Shown: positions 45,201 to 54,608 of the stretch, in pieces
Position numbering within the stretch: the stretch's first letter is position 1
Layout of the letters: every line of letters starts with the position of its first letter
NCBI GenBank assembly: GCA_030272585.1
Contig: BSYQ01000002.1
Coordinates: 2,356,001-2,420,000, forward strand
Origin: Bryopsis sp. KO-2023
Lineage: Eukaryota > Chlorophyta > Ulvophyceae > Bryopsidales > Bryopsidaceae
Reading direction: 5' to 3'
DNA: 64,000 nt
Position numbers and translations under genes: made by a program
Notes under the pieces: generated by a model
Told to the model about the DNA's origin: nothing
The model's database searches: none
The model's input: only the letters and a program-made list of their open reading frames with translations

Positions 45201-47510
45201 AGATCAAAGTGTGATTTCTTTAAGGATGCATTGCATTATCTTGGCTTCGTGATAAGCAAAGAAGGGATTGCGGTAGATACTCGCAAGACTCAGAAGGTCA
45301 TTGATTGGCCCGAGCCACAAAATATATCTGAGTTGAGATCCTTCTTAGGTCTTTCAAATTACTTCCGTCGGTTCATTCAAGGATACAGTAAATTGGTCGG
45401 ACCACTTACGAACTTACTTAGGAAGAGTAAGGAGTGGGACTGAAATGAGGATTGTCGGAAAGCAATGGTGGCAGTTAAGGAAGCCCTGACCCATGCACCT
45501 TGCTTGGCAATGCCAGATTTCAGTAAGCCTTTTGAAGTTATTGCCGATGCCTCGGATTGGGCTATTGGTGCAATATTACTTCAAGAAGGTCGACCAATAG
45601 CATTTGAAAGTAAAATGCTACATGGTGCACAATTGAGATGGTCAATATCAGACAAAGAAATGTTTGCTGTTGTCCATGCTTTGAAGTTGTGGAGGTGCTA
45701 CCTGGATGTGATGGAGTTTAAGGTGATCGTGGATCACAAACCCAACACATTTTTCCATTCCCAGGTAACGTTGTCTCGAAGAGCGGTGCGGTGGCTTGAG
45801 TGTCTTCAGGGATACCGATTCAAGTGGGAATACCAGCCAGGCAGGACGAATGTAGCAGACCCCTTGTCGCGCTATCCTGTACGGTATTCTCAGCAGATCA
45901 GTGTCTTGTTGGAGTCGGTGAGCAAGCGTGGCCGACTCAGTCACCTTGGTGAGGAGAGCCCAGCTCTCTCTCCTTTGCCTAATATCGATCTTCAGCGACG
46001 ATTATCTGAGGGGTACGCTAAAGACGAGTGGTTCAATACATTGGAATCCGCTGCTTCAATGTGTCGTTTCGACTCGGGCTTTTGGTGGAATGGAACGCGG
46101 GTGGTTGTCCCAAACTTTGATGGCCTCAGGTTGGATATTATGAAAGATTTTCATTCAACGGTGTATTCGGGACACTTTGGTGTCAAAAAGACGAAACACA
46201 ATTTGTTGAAGTGGTTTTGGTGGCCAGGGGTAGAGAAGGATATATTGTCCTTTATCAAAGGTTGTGATAGTTGTCAACGGAACAAGTGGAGACGTGGCAA
46301 ACCTCCTGGTTCGTTGCAACCTCTACCGATACCAGATGCTCGTTGGGAGAGTGTTTCGATGGACTTGATAGTCGAGCTTCCCAAGTCAGGTGCTGAGCAT
46401 TATGATGCGATCCTCGTTTTCGTGGACCGACTCACGAAAATGGTGAGATGCGCTGCAACATACACGAAGTGTGATGCTGCAGAAACAGCGAGACTCTTTG
46501 TATCACATGTCTTCCGTTCACACGGTCTTCCTAGGACATTGGTGAGTGACAGAGATCCCAGGTGGAGATCACGATTCTTTGCGGAATTGTGTAATACTTG
46601 GAAGATCAGTCAGGCTATGTCAACTGCTTTTCATCCCACCACTGATGGGCAAACTGAGGCAATGAACAAAGTCTTAGAAGACACCCTAAGACATTTTGTT
46701 GGGATACGCCACAGTGATTGGTCTGAACTGTTGCCAGTTGTCGAGTTTGCTATGAATAACTCCAAGTCGGAAGCGACTGGTGAGACACCATTTTTCCTTA
46801 ATTACGGTCGTGATCCTTGGACAGCTACGACGGCACAGATGCCTGGATTCGGGCCAGGTGCATCTAGTAGAAAGAGCTCGTCACTGCAGATGGCGGTGCC
46901 AGCTGTATAAAGAATGACGACAACGATAAGAGATAGCATTGTGAAGGCGAAAAGGTGTTTAGAGGCAGCACGTCAAAGGATGAAGGCGTATGCTGATCGA
47001 CATAGACGTCCTGTGGATGTGAAAGTAGGCGATAAGGTGTTGTTGGATGCACGGCATATCCGCCTAAAACATCCAGGATCCCGAAAACTGATGCCGAAGT
47101 GGATCGGACCCTTTACTATTTCGGATCAAATCGGTAAGGTAGCTTTTCGGTTGGATTTACCGAACTATCTTAAAATTCATCCGGTTTTTCATGCGAGCTT
47201 GTTGAAGCCTTATTGGGCGCATGGAAAGGTTCAGCCTCCTCCGCCGGTGGAACTCGATGATGAGTTGGAATATGAGGTTGAAATGCTTTTAGATCATCGT
47301 GTACGGCGAATAGGTCGAAAGCGTAAAACTGAGTATTTGTGCAAATGGATGGGTTATGGACATGAGCATAATACTTGGGAACCCGAAGAGCATATGGAGA
47401 ATGCTAGGGAATTGGTAGAAGAATACCAAAACAAAATCAAGTCGACGGACTTGTCTCCGCCAATTGTTATCCGTCGAAGTGAACGCCTTCGGTCGAAAGA
47501 GCGCAATTGA
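42291..47510 (+). pseudogene. Element A gag-pol polyprotein, two in-frame stops
   Basis: One frame throughout from ATG 42291 to TGA 47508-47510 would code for about 1,739 residues. Order: gag (KYDGKIPWREFQSSLTVYFV), zinc knuckle CFTCGAPWDVSHKC, aspartic protease (LLDSGAAGSAYI, Asp codon 43968), reverse transcriptase (VDYRGLNKL, LPMGLTNAPAIFQ, YLDDILVYS near 45100), RNase H (IADASDWAIGAILLQ), integrase with HHCC zinc domain (CDSCQRNK) and DDE core (VFVDRLTKMV, VSDRDPRWRS, TDGQTEAMNKVLED), and a chromodomain at about 47265-47420 (CKWMGYGHEHNTWEPE). The frame is broken by TGA at 45441-45443, where RT meets RNase H, and TAA at 46908-46910, after the integrase core. Gag and pol are one ORF, so no frameshift is needed. 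As it stands the pol products cannot be completed. Confidence 0.93.
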
Positions 47511-47920
47511 CAGAGTAGGAGATCTCAAGAGAAGGGAAATAAATTGAATGGGCAAAATTTGATTTGAATATCTCCGCACATATGTGTGAATGCCGACGGG
47601 TGAGATATTGTTTTCCTAAGGCAAGGTAGCCAATGTGGAAAAGCGTTCACCATGAAAAGGGGTTTTATCTCGGGTTTGAGAAGGTGTCTTGACCCTTAAG
47701 ATGGTTTGGTTTTGTGAAAGGGATCACAAACTTTGAGATGTTTCTCCAATCTCAATCTTGACCGGATATGAAACTTTTGGTGTAGTGGCTCGCTGAAAGG
47801 CACCTAGAGATTTCAACATTTGGTCAAAGTACCGTGTGTAAACCATTGCTAAGGTTTCTGCACCCTGTAGCATATAAGTGTTTATCCAAGTGGAGTCAGG
47901 ACCAGGAGGTCTGACACTTT

Positions 47921-47932
47921 GGGGGGGAGGAA
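47921..47932 (+). other. Element A polypurine tract
   Basis: GGGGGGGAGGAA directly before the 3' LTR; primes plus-strand DNA synthesis. Confidence 0.88.
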
Positions 47933-48176
47933 TGTTATGACGTCACACGCGTGTGTCACTGTGTGTCACCACGTGTACATGTGTGTCGCCACGTGTGTCA
48001 CCTGTCGTGACACATTTGCATCTGTCCCCACACGGTGGTAGCAGGGTCCAATCACCAAGTATGGTGATTGCTACCATGTGTACTAGCAACGCTCATAAAA
48101 GGCGTTGGTACACTCTCTTTCCCAGTTTTGGTTTGAGAAAGACTTTCACTGCCACTGAAAGTCAAGCAGCACAACA
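47933..48176 (+). repeat. Element A 3' LTR
   Basis: 244 bp, one mismatch to the 5' LTR. Followed by ATTTT duplication and the continuation of fragment B. Confidence 0.96.
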
Positions 48177-48181
48177 ATTTT

Positions 48182-48960
48182 GCTGCAGACTGTCAGGAAA
48201 ACTGAGGAGGCCAGAGTCTGGAGAGACTGCTGGCCGAGAAATCCTGGCGGAGGAGGATAGAAGTGGAGTGTGGGATGGCCGGTGCAGCCCACCACACAGA
48301 GAGGCTACCAATTGGGTGGTAGCAGGAATTTTAAAGCAGAACTCCAAGGTTGGAGAGCCATGTGTAGCCTCAGCCAATGAGAAGGAGAAGAAGAAGAAGA
48401 AGAAGATGGAGAACCTTGCAGGTACAGAGCCATGGGTAGCCATACCTGAAGGGGATCCTGCAGTGTCAGTGTCGAATTTTGCAGGTGGAGGGCCTTGTGT
48501 AGCCACATTTGCAGAATGTCTGGTGAAGGATAAAGGGACAACGAAGGAGGGTTGTGGGCTGTGTGAAGCCACAACCGCTCTGGTCTCTGAGGCAGGAGGT
48601 GATGAGCCAAGTGAAGCCACACCCAGCCTGCAGGTGATGTCGGGCAGTGCAGGTTTGGGAGGTGTACAGCCTGAACCTGAGCTGCACAATGTTACTGAGT
48701 GTAAAAGTACTGATGGTGATCTGAGGGCAGACACATCAGATTTTTCAGTGAGAGAGGAGCTTGAATAGGGGAAACTTAGTGCAGATTCCCTTAAGAATGT
48801 TTGTTCAAGTGAACCCCCAGTTTTGAAGTTGAGAGGAGTCCAAGGGGGGACTCAAGGATTGTTGAAGACCACAGGGGCTGTGGCAGGTTGTTTTGCAAGA
48901 ATTTTGTTAGATAGTGGTGCAACCGACAATTTTGTTTCGAAAGATTGGTTGCTAGAAAAT
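48182..48960 (+). mobile_element. LTR retrotransposon fragment B, right part
   Basis: Continues B from the end of the gag zinc knuckle (GCTGCAGACTGTCAGGAAAAC) through the gag-pol linker to the start of protease (ILLDSGATDNFVSKDWLLEN). It matches element C at 51580-52505 throughout. The linker has repeated G-x-PCVA-type modules and an in-frame TAG at 48766. It stops abruptly where the LTR of element C begins. Confidence 0.88.
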
Positions 48961-49310
48961 TGTAGTGAATCGCCTGATTCAGAGCCTGCTGGGCCCTGAA
49001 TCAGGAGATCTGACTGTAGGTTGGCGAGCTGGCAGCTCAGCAGGTGTCCCTGCTGAACTGGCAGCTCAGAACATTCTGTGATCTGACCTGATACAGTGAT
49101 GGGTTCACTGTGTCAGCTCAGTAGTTGTCTGATCAGGGGATCAGGTCTTGTCAGAGGTGCTGCAGCAGGGTATTTGGGCAGCGCCTCTAGGGTATTGACA
49201 CACTTGGTTTTAACCTAGCTTTTAACCTTGTTTGGAGTGCTTTGCACCTTGGTCTTCCTTTGTTTCACCTTCAGCTTGGCTGGCAGACTTGCAGAGTCGC
49301 AGCCGTTGCA
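48961..49310 (+). repeat. Element C 5' LTR
   Basis: Begins TGTAGTGAATCG after B's protease codons and ends GCCGTTGCA just before the PBS, about 350 bp. The partner LTR is not in the window, so the ends rest on TG...CA, the PBS and the break in B. Confidence 0.82.
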
Positions 49311-49311
49311 T

Positions 49312-49323
49312 TGGTTTCGGAGC
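49312..49323 (+). promoter_or_regulatory. Element C primer-binding site
   Basis: TGGTTTCGGAGC, same 12-mer as in elements A and D. Confidence 0.8.
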
Positions 49324-49668
49324 ATTCTTGTGGCAAGATCACAAGTGATCTTGGGAGAGTTCTGGTGAAGCAGCAGGCGCAGAGTTTTCAGGCGCAAGGT
49401 TTTTGCAGAATCGATCAGGGCGCAGGGTAGCGCTGAGTGCAGGCATAGTTGGCGCAGTTTTCGCACAGTTTTGTGTAGGCGCAGTGCTGCACAGAGGTCG
49501 TTTTGTACGCAAGGTTATAGTAGAGTTTGCAGGCGTTGCCTAGCACAGAACGTTGTCAGGCGCAGGTTTTGCGCAGCAGTAAGGGGCACAGTTCAGTGCG
49601 GGCACAGACGCAGATTTGCGCGGCCTGAAGTGTTAGAGTTTGCGTAGCGAAACTAGGGTTGGCAGTTG
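49324..49668 (+). other. Element C leader with degenerate GGCGCAG repeats
   Basis: Untranslated leader rich in GGCGCAG / GCGCAGGTTTT-like units (49376-49600). Confidence 0.6.
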
Positions 49669-49989
49669 ATGAGCAGTGTGGGCTCAGGTTTTACAGTTGT
49701 TAGTTCCGACGAAGAGGAAGTGTCGTCTGACGGGTTTCCTAGTGAGAACCAGCCAGATCAGACTCGGACTTTACCTGCCTTTGTTTTCAGAGCAGGACCT
49801 ATCAGGGAAAACAGGGTGCAGGAACCACTGAGTCAGGTGGAGGAGAGTTCAGTTTTGGCTCCCTCGCACGATCATTATTGGGTGTTTCGGCAGGGTACTT
49901 GGATATATTCTGTTACTTGTAGGAATCCGAACTGTCTTCTTTTGTTAGAGTGGCTTGAGAAGGAAAGGATCAGAACTAGCAACCTGTAA
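49669..49989 (+). CDS. Element C leader ORF 1 (unknown)
   Basis: 106 codons from ATG 49669 to TAA, upstream of gag. It starts MSSVGSGFTVVSSDEEEVSS, is acidic, and has YWVFRQGTWIYSVTCRNPNC then LLLLEWLEKER near its end. The C-x-x-P-x-C motif is echoed in the next ORF. No known family. It overlaps ORF 2's longer open frame. Such leader ORFs are uncommon in Ty3/Gypsy elements; translation is unproven. Confidence 0.45.
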   Translation: MSSVGSGFTVVSSDEEEVSSDGFPSENQPDQTRTLPAFVFRAGPIRENRVQEPLSQVEESSVLAPSHDHYWVFRQGTWIYSVTCRNPNCLLLLEWLEKERIRTSNL

Positions 49990-50017
49990 AAAGAGATCTT
50001 CTGACTCTGGTTGTTGT

Positions 50018-50500
50018 ATGAGTTTTGGTAGACCTGTAGCAGTGAGGAGTAGTGAAAGTGAGGCAGAAACAGACGAGGAAACTGTGATTCAGGGTGAGGC
50101 AGAGTTTCAGGGAAACCTGCCACCTGATCTGTTTACTTTCGCAGGGGACTGGGTTCCAGCTCCTTACAGGTTACCCAGACCGGTGCAGGTTCTGGGTCCA
50201 GTGAGACACCCGTTGGCAGTGGTGCCACCACCTCCTCTCAGAGCGCCTCCTCACGGCCACAGAAAGGCAGAACGCAGTGGTAACGTCATCAGATACTACG
50301 ACTGTTCTGATCCTCAGTGTCCTATCTACAGATTGCAGAGGGCAACGCAGGAGAGGCGTGAGCAGAACGAGCAGAGGCGTGAGCAGAACGAGCTGAGACG
50401 CAGAAGGAATGTCAGGCGGGGAGGAGCAGATGGGGGTACCAGCCCCAGATCCTTTCGATCTGCAGGCAATGAGGCAGATGATAACAGATCTGCAGAATGA
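50018..50500 (+). CDS. Element C leader ORF 2 (unknown)
   Basis: 160 codons from ATG 50018 (MSFGRPVAVRSSESEAETDE), overlapping the gag start in another frame. Acidic start, then a Pro-rich middle (HPLAVVPPPPLRAPPHG), NVIRYYDCSDPQCPIYRLQR with the same C-x-x-P-x-C motif as ORF 1, and an Arg/Glu-rich repeat (ERREQNEQRREQNE). No family known. It may be expressed by leaky scanning or may simply be a conserved relic. Confidence 0.45.
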   Translation: MSFGRPVAVRSSESEAETDEETVIQGEAEFQGNLPPDLFTFAGDWVPAPYRLPRPVQVLGPVRHPLAVVPPPPLRAPPHGHRKAERSGNVIRYYDCSDPQCPIYRLQRATQERREQNEQRREQNELRRRRNVRRGGADGGTSPRSFRSAGNEADDNRSAE

Positions 50501-51602
50501 AGTCCTTCACCTGAGGAATGTTGCTGCAAATGTCAACCATCAAATGAATGATGTTGTGCAGCAGGCTGTGGCAGAAAGGTTGCCTCAGCCACAGGCTCCA
50601 GCAGCACTGGGCAAGGCCAGAGCAAAGACACCAGATGCTTGGTATGGTGACCCTGGTGATATCCCACTGAATGAGTGGCAGGTGCAGTTACAGACATATT
50701 TTGATGTGACAGGCACAAGGGATGTAGAGCAGCAGGTTCTAGTGGCTGCAGGATCACTCAGGGGAGCTGCAGGAACTTGGTGGAGAGGCAGATATGAGGC
50801 TGCTCTTGCAGGCCACCAAGAACTGCCTCAGACACTTGTTGTTTTGGTTGAACAGCTGAGACAGGAGTTTGGCAAGGTGAACGAGAACCGTGACTTCAGG
50901 AGAGAGTGGTCTCGGTTGCGTCAGGGGCGACTTTCGGTTGCTGAGTATGTACACAAGTTTCGCAGGCTCACACTGCAGATTCATGACAGCAATCCTGGGG
51001 AAAAGCTCTTCAGGTTCATGGAGGGACTGCATGAGCGTCTGCGGACGAAGGTTGAGATGGAAGATACCAACACCCTCGAAAGAGCGATTGCGCTGGCGGC
51101 TACTTGGGAAGGTCCTCTTGATAACTACCACAGAGATCGCAGTCCCAGCAGCAGACGTGCAAGGTCGCGCAGGGACAGATCGAAGAGTCGTGGCAGGTCG
51201 TTCAGCAGAGGCAGATCCCAGAGCAGAGGTCGCAGTAGCAGTCGAGGAAGGTATAACACCGAACGCGACAGGTACCACCCGCAGCGTCAGGCACCACACT
51301 TAGGTGATCGCATGGAGGTTGATGGCCTCCAGCGTAACCGCGTGGGGTTTGATGTCAGGGAAGGTCGCAGCGGCAGTAGAGGTCGCAGCGGCAGTCGCGG
51401 TGGTGATCGCAGTTTCAGTCGCAGTAAAAGCAGAGGACGCAGTGGCAGTCCTCGCAGACACCAGAGGCAGAGACGAGCAGGAACTGGAGAGGGTTCCTCA
51501 GACAGGAGGAGCAGAATGGATATGGGCAGATCAGCAGCACATGTTGATTGTTACAGGTGTGGCAAGAAAGGCCACTTCGCCGCTGACTGCTCGGAAAACT
51601 AA
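50409..51602 (+). CDS. gag: Element C Gag
   Basis: 397 residues from ATG (MSGGEEQMGVPAPDPFDLQA) to TAA. A coiled-coil start is followed by the retrotransposon gag domain (DAWYGDPGDIPLNEWQVQLQ, GAAGTWWRGRYEAA, LRQGRLSVAEYVHKFRRL). Then comes an Arg/Ser-rich nucleic-acid-binding stretch of SRGRS repeats at about residues 245-340 and one CCHC zinc knuckle CYRCGKKGHFAADC at the end. Gag forms the particle and packages the element's RNA. The SR repeats resemble those of splicing factors, perhaps for nuclear or RNA contacts. Intact. Confidence 0.92.
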   Translation: MSGGEEQMGVPAPDPFDLQAMRQMITDLQNEVLHLRNVAANVNHQMNDVVQQAVAERLPQPQAPAALGKARAKTPDAWYGDPGDIPLNEWQVQLQTYFDVTGTRDVEQQVLVAAGSLRGAAGTWWRGRYEAALAGHQELPQTLVVLVEQLRQEFGKVNENRDFRREWSRLRQGRLSVAEYVHKFRRLTLQIHDSNPGEKLFRFMEGLHERLRTKVEMEDTNTLERAIALAATWEGPLDNYHRDRSPSSRRARSRRDRSKSRGRSFSRGRSQSRGRSSSRGRYNTERDRYHPQRQAPHLGDRMEVDGLQRNRVGFDVREGRSGSRGRSGSRGGDRSFSRSKSRGRSGSPRRHQRQRRAGTGEGSSDRRSRMDMGRSAAHVDCYRCGKKGHFAADCSEN

Positions 51603-54040
51603 AGAGGTCAAGGGCTGGAGAGTCCCTTGGCCGGAATGAAAAGGTGAAGGAGGACAGAAGAGGAGTGTGGGAGGGCCGGCGTAGCCACCCACACAAGGAG
51701 GCTACCATGGGGAGGGTAGCATCTGTTTCAGGGAAGCAGAACCCGGCAGGTGGTGTGCCTTGTGAAGCCACACCGAAAGGGAAGGTCGGTCGTTTGGAAA
51801 ACGTAGAACTGGCGGGTACTCTGTTGGAGGCAGAGTCTCCTGCAAGTAGGTCAGTGGATGAATTGGCGGGTACTCTGCTGGAGGCAGAGTCTCCTGCAAG
51901 TAGGTCAGTGGATGAATTGGCGGGTACTCTGCTGGAGGCAGAGTCTCCTGCAAGTAGGTCAGTGGATGAATTGGCGGGTACTCTGTTGGAGGCAGAGTCT
52001 CCTGCAAGTAGGTCAGTGGATGAATTGGCGGGTACTCTGCTGGGGGCAGAGTCTCCTGCGAGTAGGTCAGTGGATGAATTAGTGGGTGCTGCTGCAGGGG
52101 CAGTAGCATCTGCAGGAATTTTGAAGGAGGTTTCCGGGAATGAGGAGGCTGGTCGGTCGAGTGGAACCACCACCTCTCAGGTCCCTGAGGCAGGAGGTGC
52201 AGGGCCAGGCGGGGCCACACCTGACCTGCATGAGTTTTCTGTGCATGTGAGTGCTGACAGTGATCTGAGGGCAGACACTGCAGACTCGTTTTCAGTGAGA
52301 GAGGAGTCTGGGCTGGGCAGACCTAATGAAGTTTGCTTTCAAGGACATAGCTTAGATGAACCCTCACTTTTGAAGTTGAGAGGAGTCCATGGGGGGACTC
52401 AGGGAATGTTGAAGACCACAGGATTTGTGGCAGGTTGTTTTTCTCGAATATTGATAGATAGTGGAGCAACTGATAATTTTGTTTCAAAAGATTGGTTGCT
52501 TGAAAATGGCATTCAGACAGAAGCTGCTGAGGTACTGACTGAGGTGCAGTTAGCAGATGGTAAAACCTCAGAAAAGGTAGAAAAAGAACTGCAGGCCAGT
52601 GTCAAAATGGGCAAGTTTGTGTCAGAGGAAAAGATGTATGCCATAACACTAGGGAGGTACGACCTGGTGTTAGGAATGTCTTGGTTAAGCAAACACAACC
52701 CTGTCATAGATTGGCAAAAGAAGTTGTTGGTTTTGCAGACACCTCAGGGAGCAGTCAATCTTAGAATGCAGACTGGTAGAGTAGAAGATTGCAGTACAGC
52801 AGAATTGGATCTGATGTCTGCAACAGAGTTCGCACAGGTTGCTCGCAAGGGCAGACCTATATATTTACTTCATTTGAAAGAAGTGGATGTTGAGCATGCA
52901 ATAAATGGGTTAGAAAGTACTGAAGCAATGAAAGGCAGTTTTGCAGATACAGTCTCCGAGGAAGAAAGAGAAGCTTTGCAGTTGGAAAAAGAAATCAGAA
53001 AAGAGTTTCAGGATTTGTTCAAAGAAGAACTGCCTCAGGAGTTACCTCCTGACAGAGGTGTTAACCACAAGATAGAACTTGTGGAAGGGGCAGAGCCGGT
53101 AAAGAAGGGACTTTACAGGGCTAGTTTTGCAGAAAGAGAAGAACTGAAAAAGCAGTTGGCAGAGTTGCTGAAACAGGGTTTTATCAGACCTAGCAAGTCA
53201 CCCTGGGGATCACCAGTTTTATTCGTTCCAAAGAAAAATGGGAAGTTGAGAATGTGTGTCGATTTCAGGGCACTGAATAAACTGACAGTGAAAAACAGGT
53301 ATCCTATTCCAAGGATTGAGGAGTTGCTAGATCAGATTCAGGGAGCTCGTTGTTTCAGTAAAATAGATCTCTGCTCAGGTTATCATCAAGTGCGGTTGGA
53401 CCCTGCAGATTCAGAAAAGACGGCCTTCCGCACTAGATATGGGCTTTTTGAATATGTGGTTCTTCCTTTTGGGCTGACAAATGCCCCTGCCACCTTTATG
53501 AACACCATGAACCATGTTCTTCATGATTTCTTGGATATTTTCTGCATAGTTTATCTGGATGACATTTTGGTTTACAGCAGGAATTGGGCTGAACACAAGG
53601 TTCACTTGCAGAAAGTGCTGCAGAGACTGAGGGAACAGAAACTGTATGCTTCAGCTACTAAATGTGACATCTGCAAGATGCAGGTGGAGTTTTTGGGACA
53701 TGAAGTGAGTGCTGCAGGTATACAGGTGTTGCAGAACAAAGTGCAGATCATCAGGGACTGGCCTCCCTTAACGTCAGTGAAGGACCTCAGATCCTTCCTT
53801 GGCCTGGCAAATTACTACAGAAGGTTCATCAAGGACTTCTCTGCCAGGGCTAAGCCATTGACTGCCTTGCTGAAGAAAGAAGCAAGCTGGCAATGGACAG
53901 AAAGGGAAGCTGCGTCAATGCAGGATATTAAGGAGGCATTGATGTCTGCACCAGTGTTGTTGGTACCTGACCCAGGATTGAAGTTTGAAGTCACCACTGA
54001 TGCTTCAGACTATGCTATTGGAGCAGTCCTTACACAGGAC
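51587..54040 (+). CDS. pol: Element C Pol, 3' truncated by element D
   Basis: The pol frame is -1 relative to gag and open from 51587, overlapping gag's last five codons, so expression by -1 frameshifting is likely. Order: a linker with five 18-residue repeats, aspartic protease (LIDSGATDNFVS, Asp codon 52457; DLVLGMSWL), reverse transcriptase (VDFRALNKLTVKNRYPIPRI, LPFGLTNAPATF, YLDDILVYS near 53560), and the first part of RNase H (TTDASDYAIGAVLTQD). The frame then runs into element D's LTR and stops. Everything before the break is intact, so C was probably active until D landed. Confidence 0.92.
51806..52075 (+). repeat. Five tandem 54-bp units in element C pol
   Basis: GAATTGGCGGGTACTCTGCT begins each unit. 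Each codes for ELAGTLLEAESPASRSVD, with near-identical copies. It lies between gag and protease, and fragment B lacks the array. Confidence 0.93.
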
Positions 54041-54463
54041 TGTTAGTCTTTTAGCGCTATACGAGGTAGTTTGGGATAGAGCCGAGGGTGGCTGACGCAT
54101 GTGGGTTCACGAGTAAGACAGATTAGACCCAGAGTTTGGGGCATGCGTCAGCGTACTACACTTAGGGGTACTTAAGAGGCCCACTCGTTGTTTTGACACT
54201 CATAGTTACTTTGTAAGAACTCGGGATTCGTGGGATTGGTGTGTTCCCGCTTGTGTGTGTGTTTGTGTGTGTGTGTGTGTTAAGTGTTTGCCTGACGCAA
54301 TCACTTCCCAACCCAAGTGCTCTAGTAGCGTTCACAACCGCGCTAGCTAGAGAGTTGTCTAAAGCAACAAACCCCACAAGTATACTTGCGTTAGCCAGCA
54401 AGTTATCACGAATCCAACCAACACAGCCGACCACTATTGCGTCACCCACAAGCTTCACTATCA
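54041..54463 (+). repeat. Element D 5' LTR
   Basis: TGTTAGTCTTTTAGCG...CACTATCA, 423 bp. It has an 11-bp perfect inverted pair GCTGACGCATG / CATGCGTCAGC (54091-54101, 54142-54152) and a GT microsatellite near 54252-54280. Confidence 0.93.
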
Positions 54464-54465
54464 AT

Positions 54466-54477
54466 TGGTTTCGGAGC
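54466..54477 (+). promoter_or_regulatory. Element D primer-binding site
   Basis: TGGTTTCGGAGC, two bases after the LTR, as in element A. Confidence 0.82.
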
Positions 54478-54608
54478 GAGGCAAGAACTTTAAGTTCTTG
54501 AGATCGAAACTTGTGAACGTGGCGCAACAAACGTTTTTGTTTGTTTGTTTGGTAGAGAGAAACTCCAACCGTGGTTGTTGAGTACTCCCAAATAGTGGCT
54601 GAGAGACC

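Larger units (their letters stand above)
40723..48176 (+). mobile_element. Ty3/Gypsy chromovirus A, complete
   Basis: A 7,454-bp LTR retrotransposon with 244-bp LTRs, PBS, gag-pol, PPT and flanking 5-bp duplication ATTTT (40718-40722 and 48177-48181). Domain order PR-RT-RNaseH-IN-chromodomain places it with the chromoviruses. The LTRs differ at a single base, yet pol has two in-frame stops. It sits inside the gag zinc knuckle of fragment B. Confidence 0.96.
48961..54040 (+). mobile_element. Ty3/Gypsy element C (5' part; interrupted by element D)
   Basis: Starts with an LTR (TGTAGTGAATCGCC), then PBS, leader with two small ORFs, gag, and pol down to the start of RNase H, where element D begins at 54041. 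The missing RNase H end, integrase and 3' LTR should lie beyond D, outside the window. Inserted into fragment B, a member of the same family; the expected target duplication is AAAAT. Confidence 0.92.

Noticed and set aside
45441-46910. Reassigned stop codons to explain in-frame TGA/TAA
   Set aside because: Other genes here end normally at TGA or TAA, so a variant code is not supported.
47953-48768. 271-codon frame starting in element A's 3' LTR
   Set aside because: Only the B fragment frame extended back through the LTR; not a gene.
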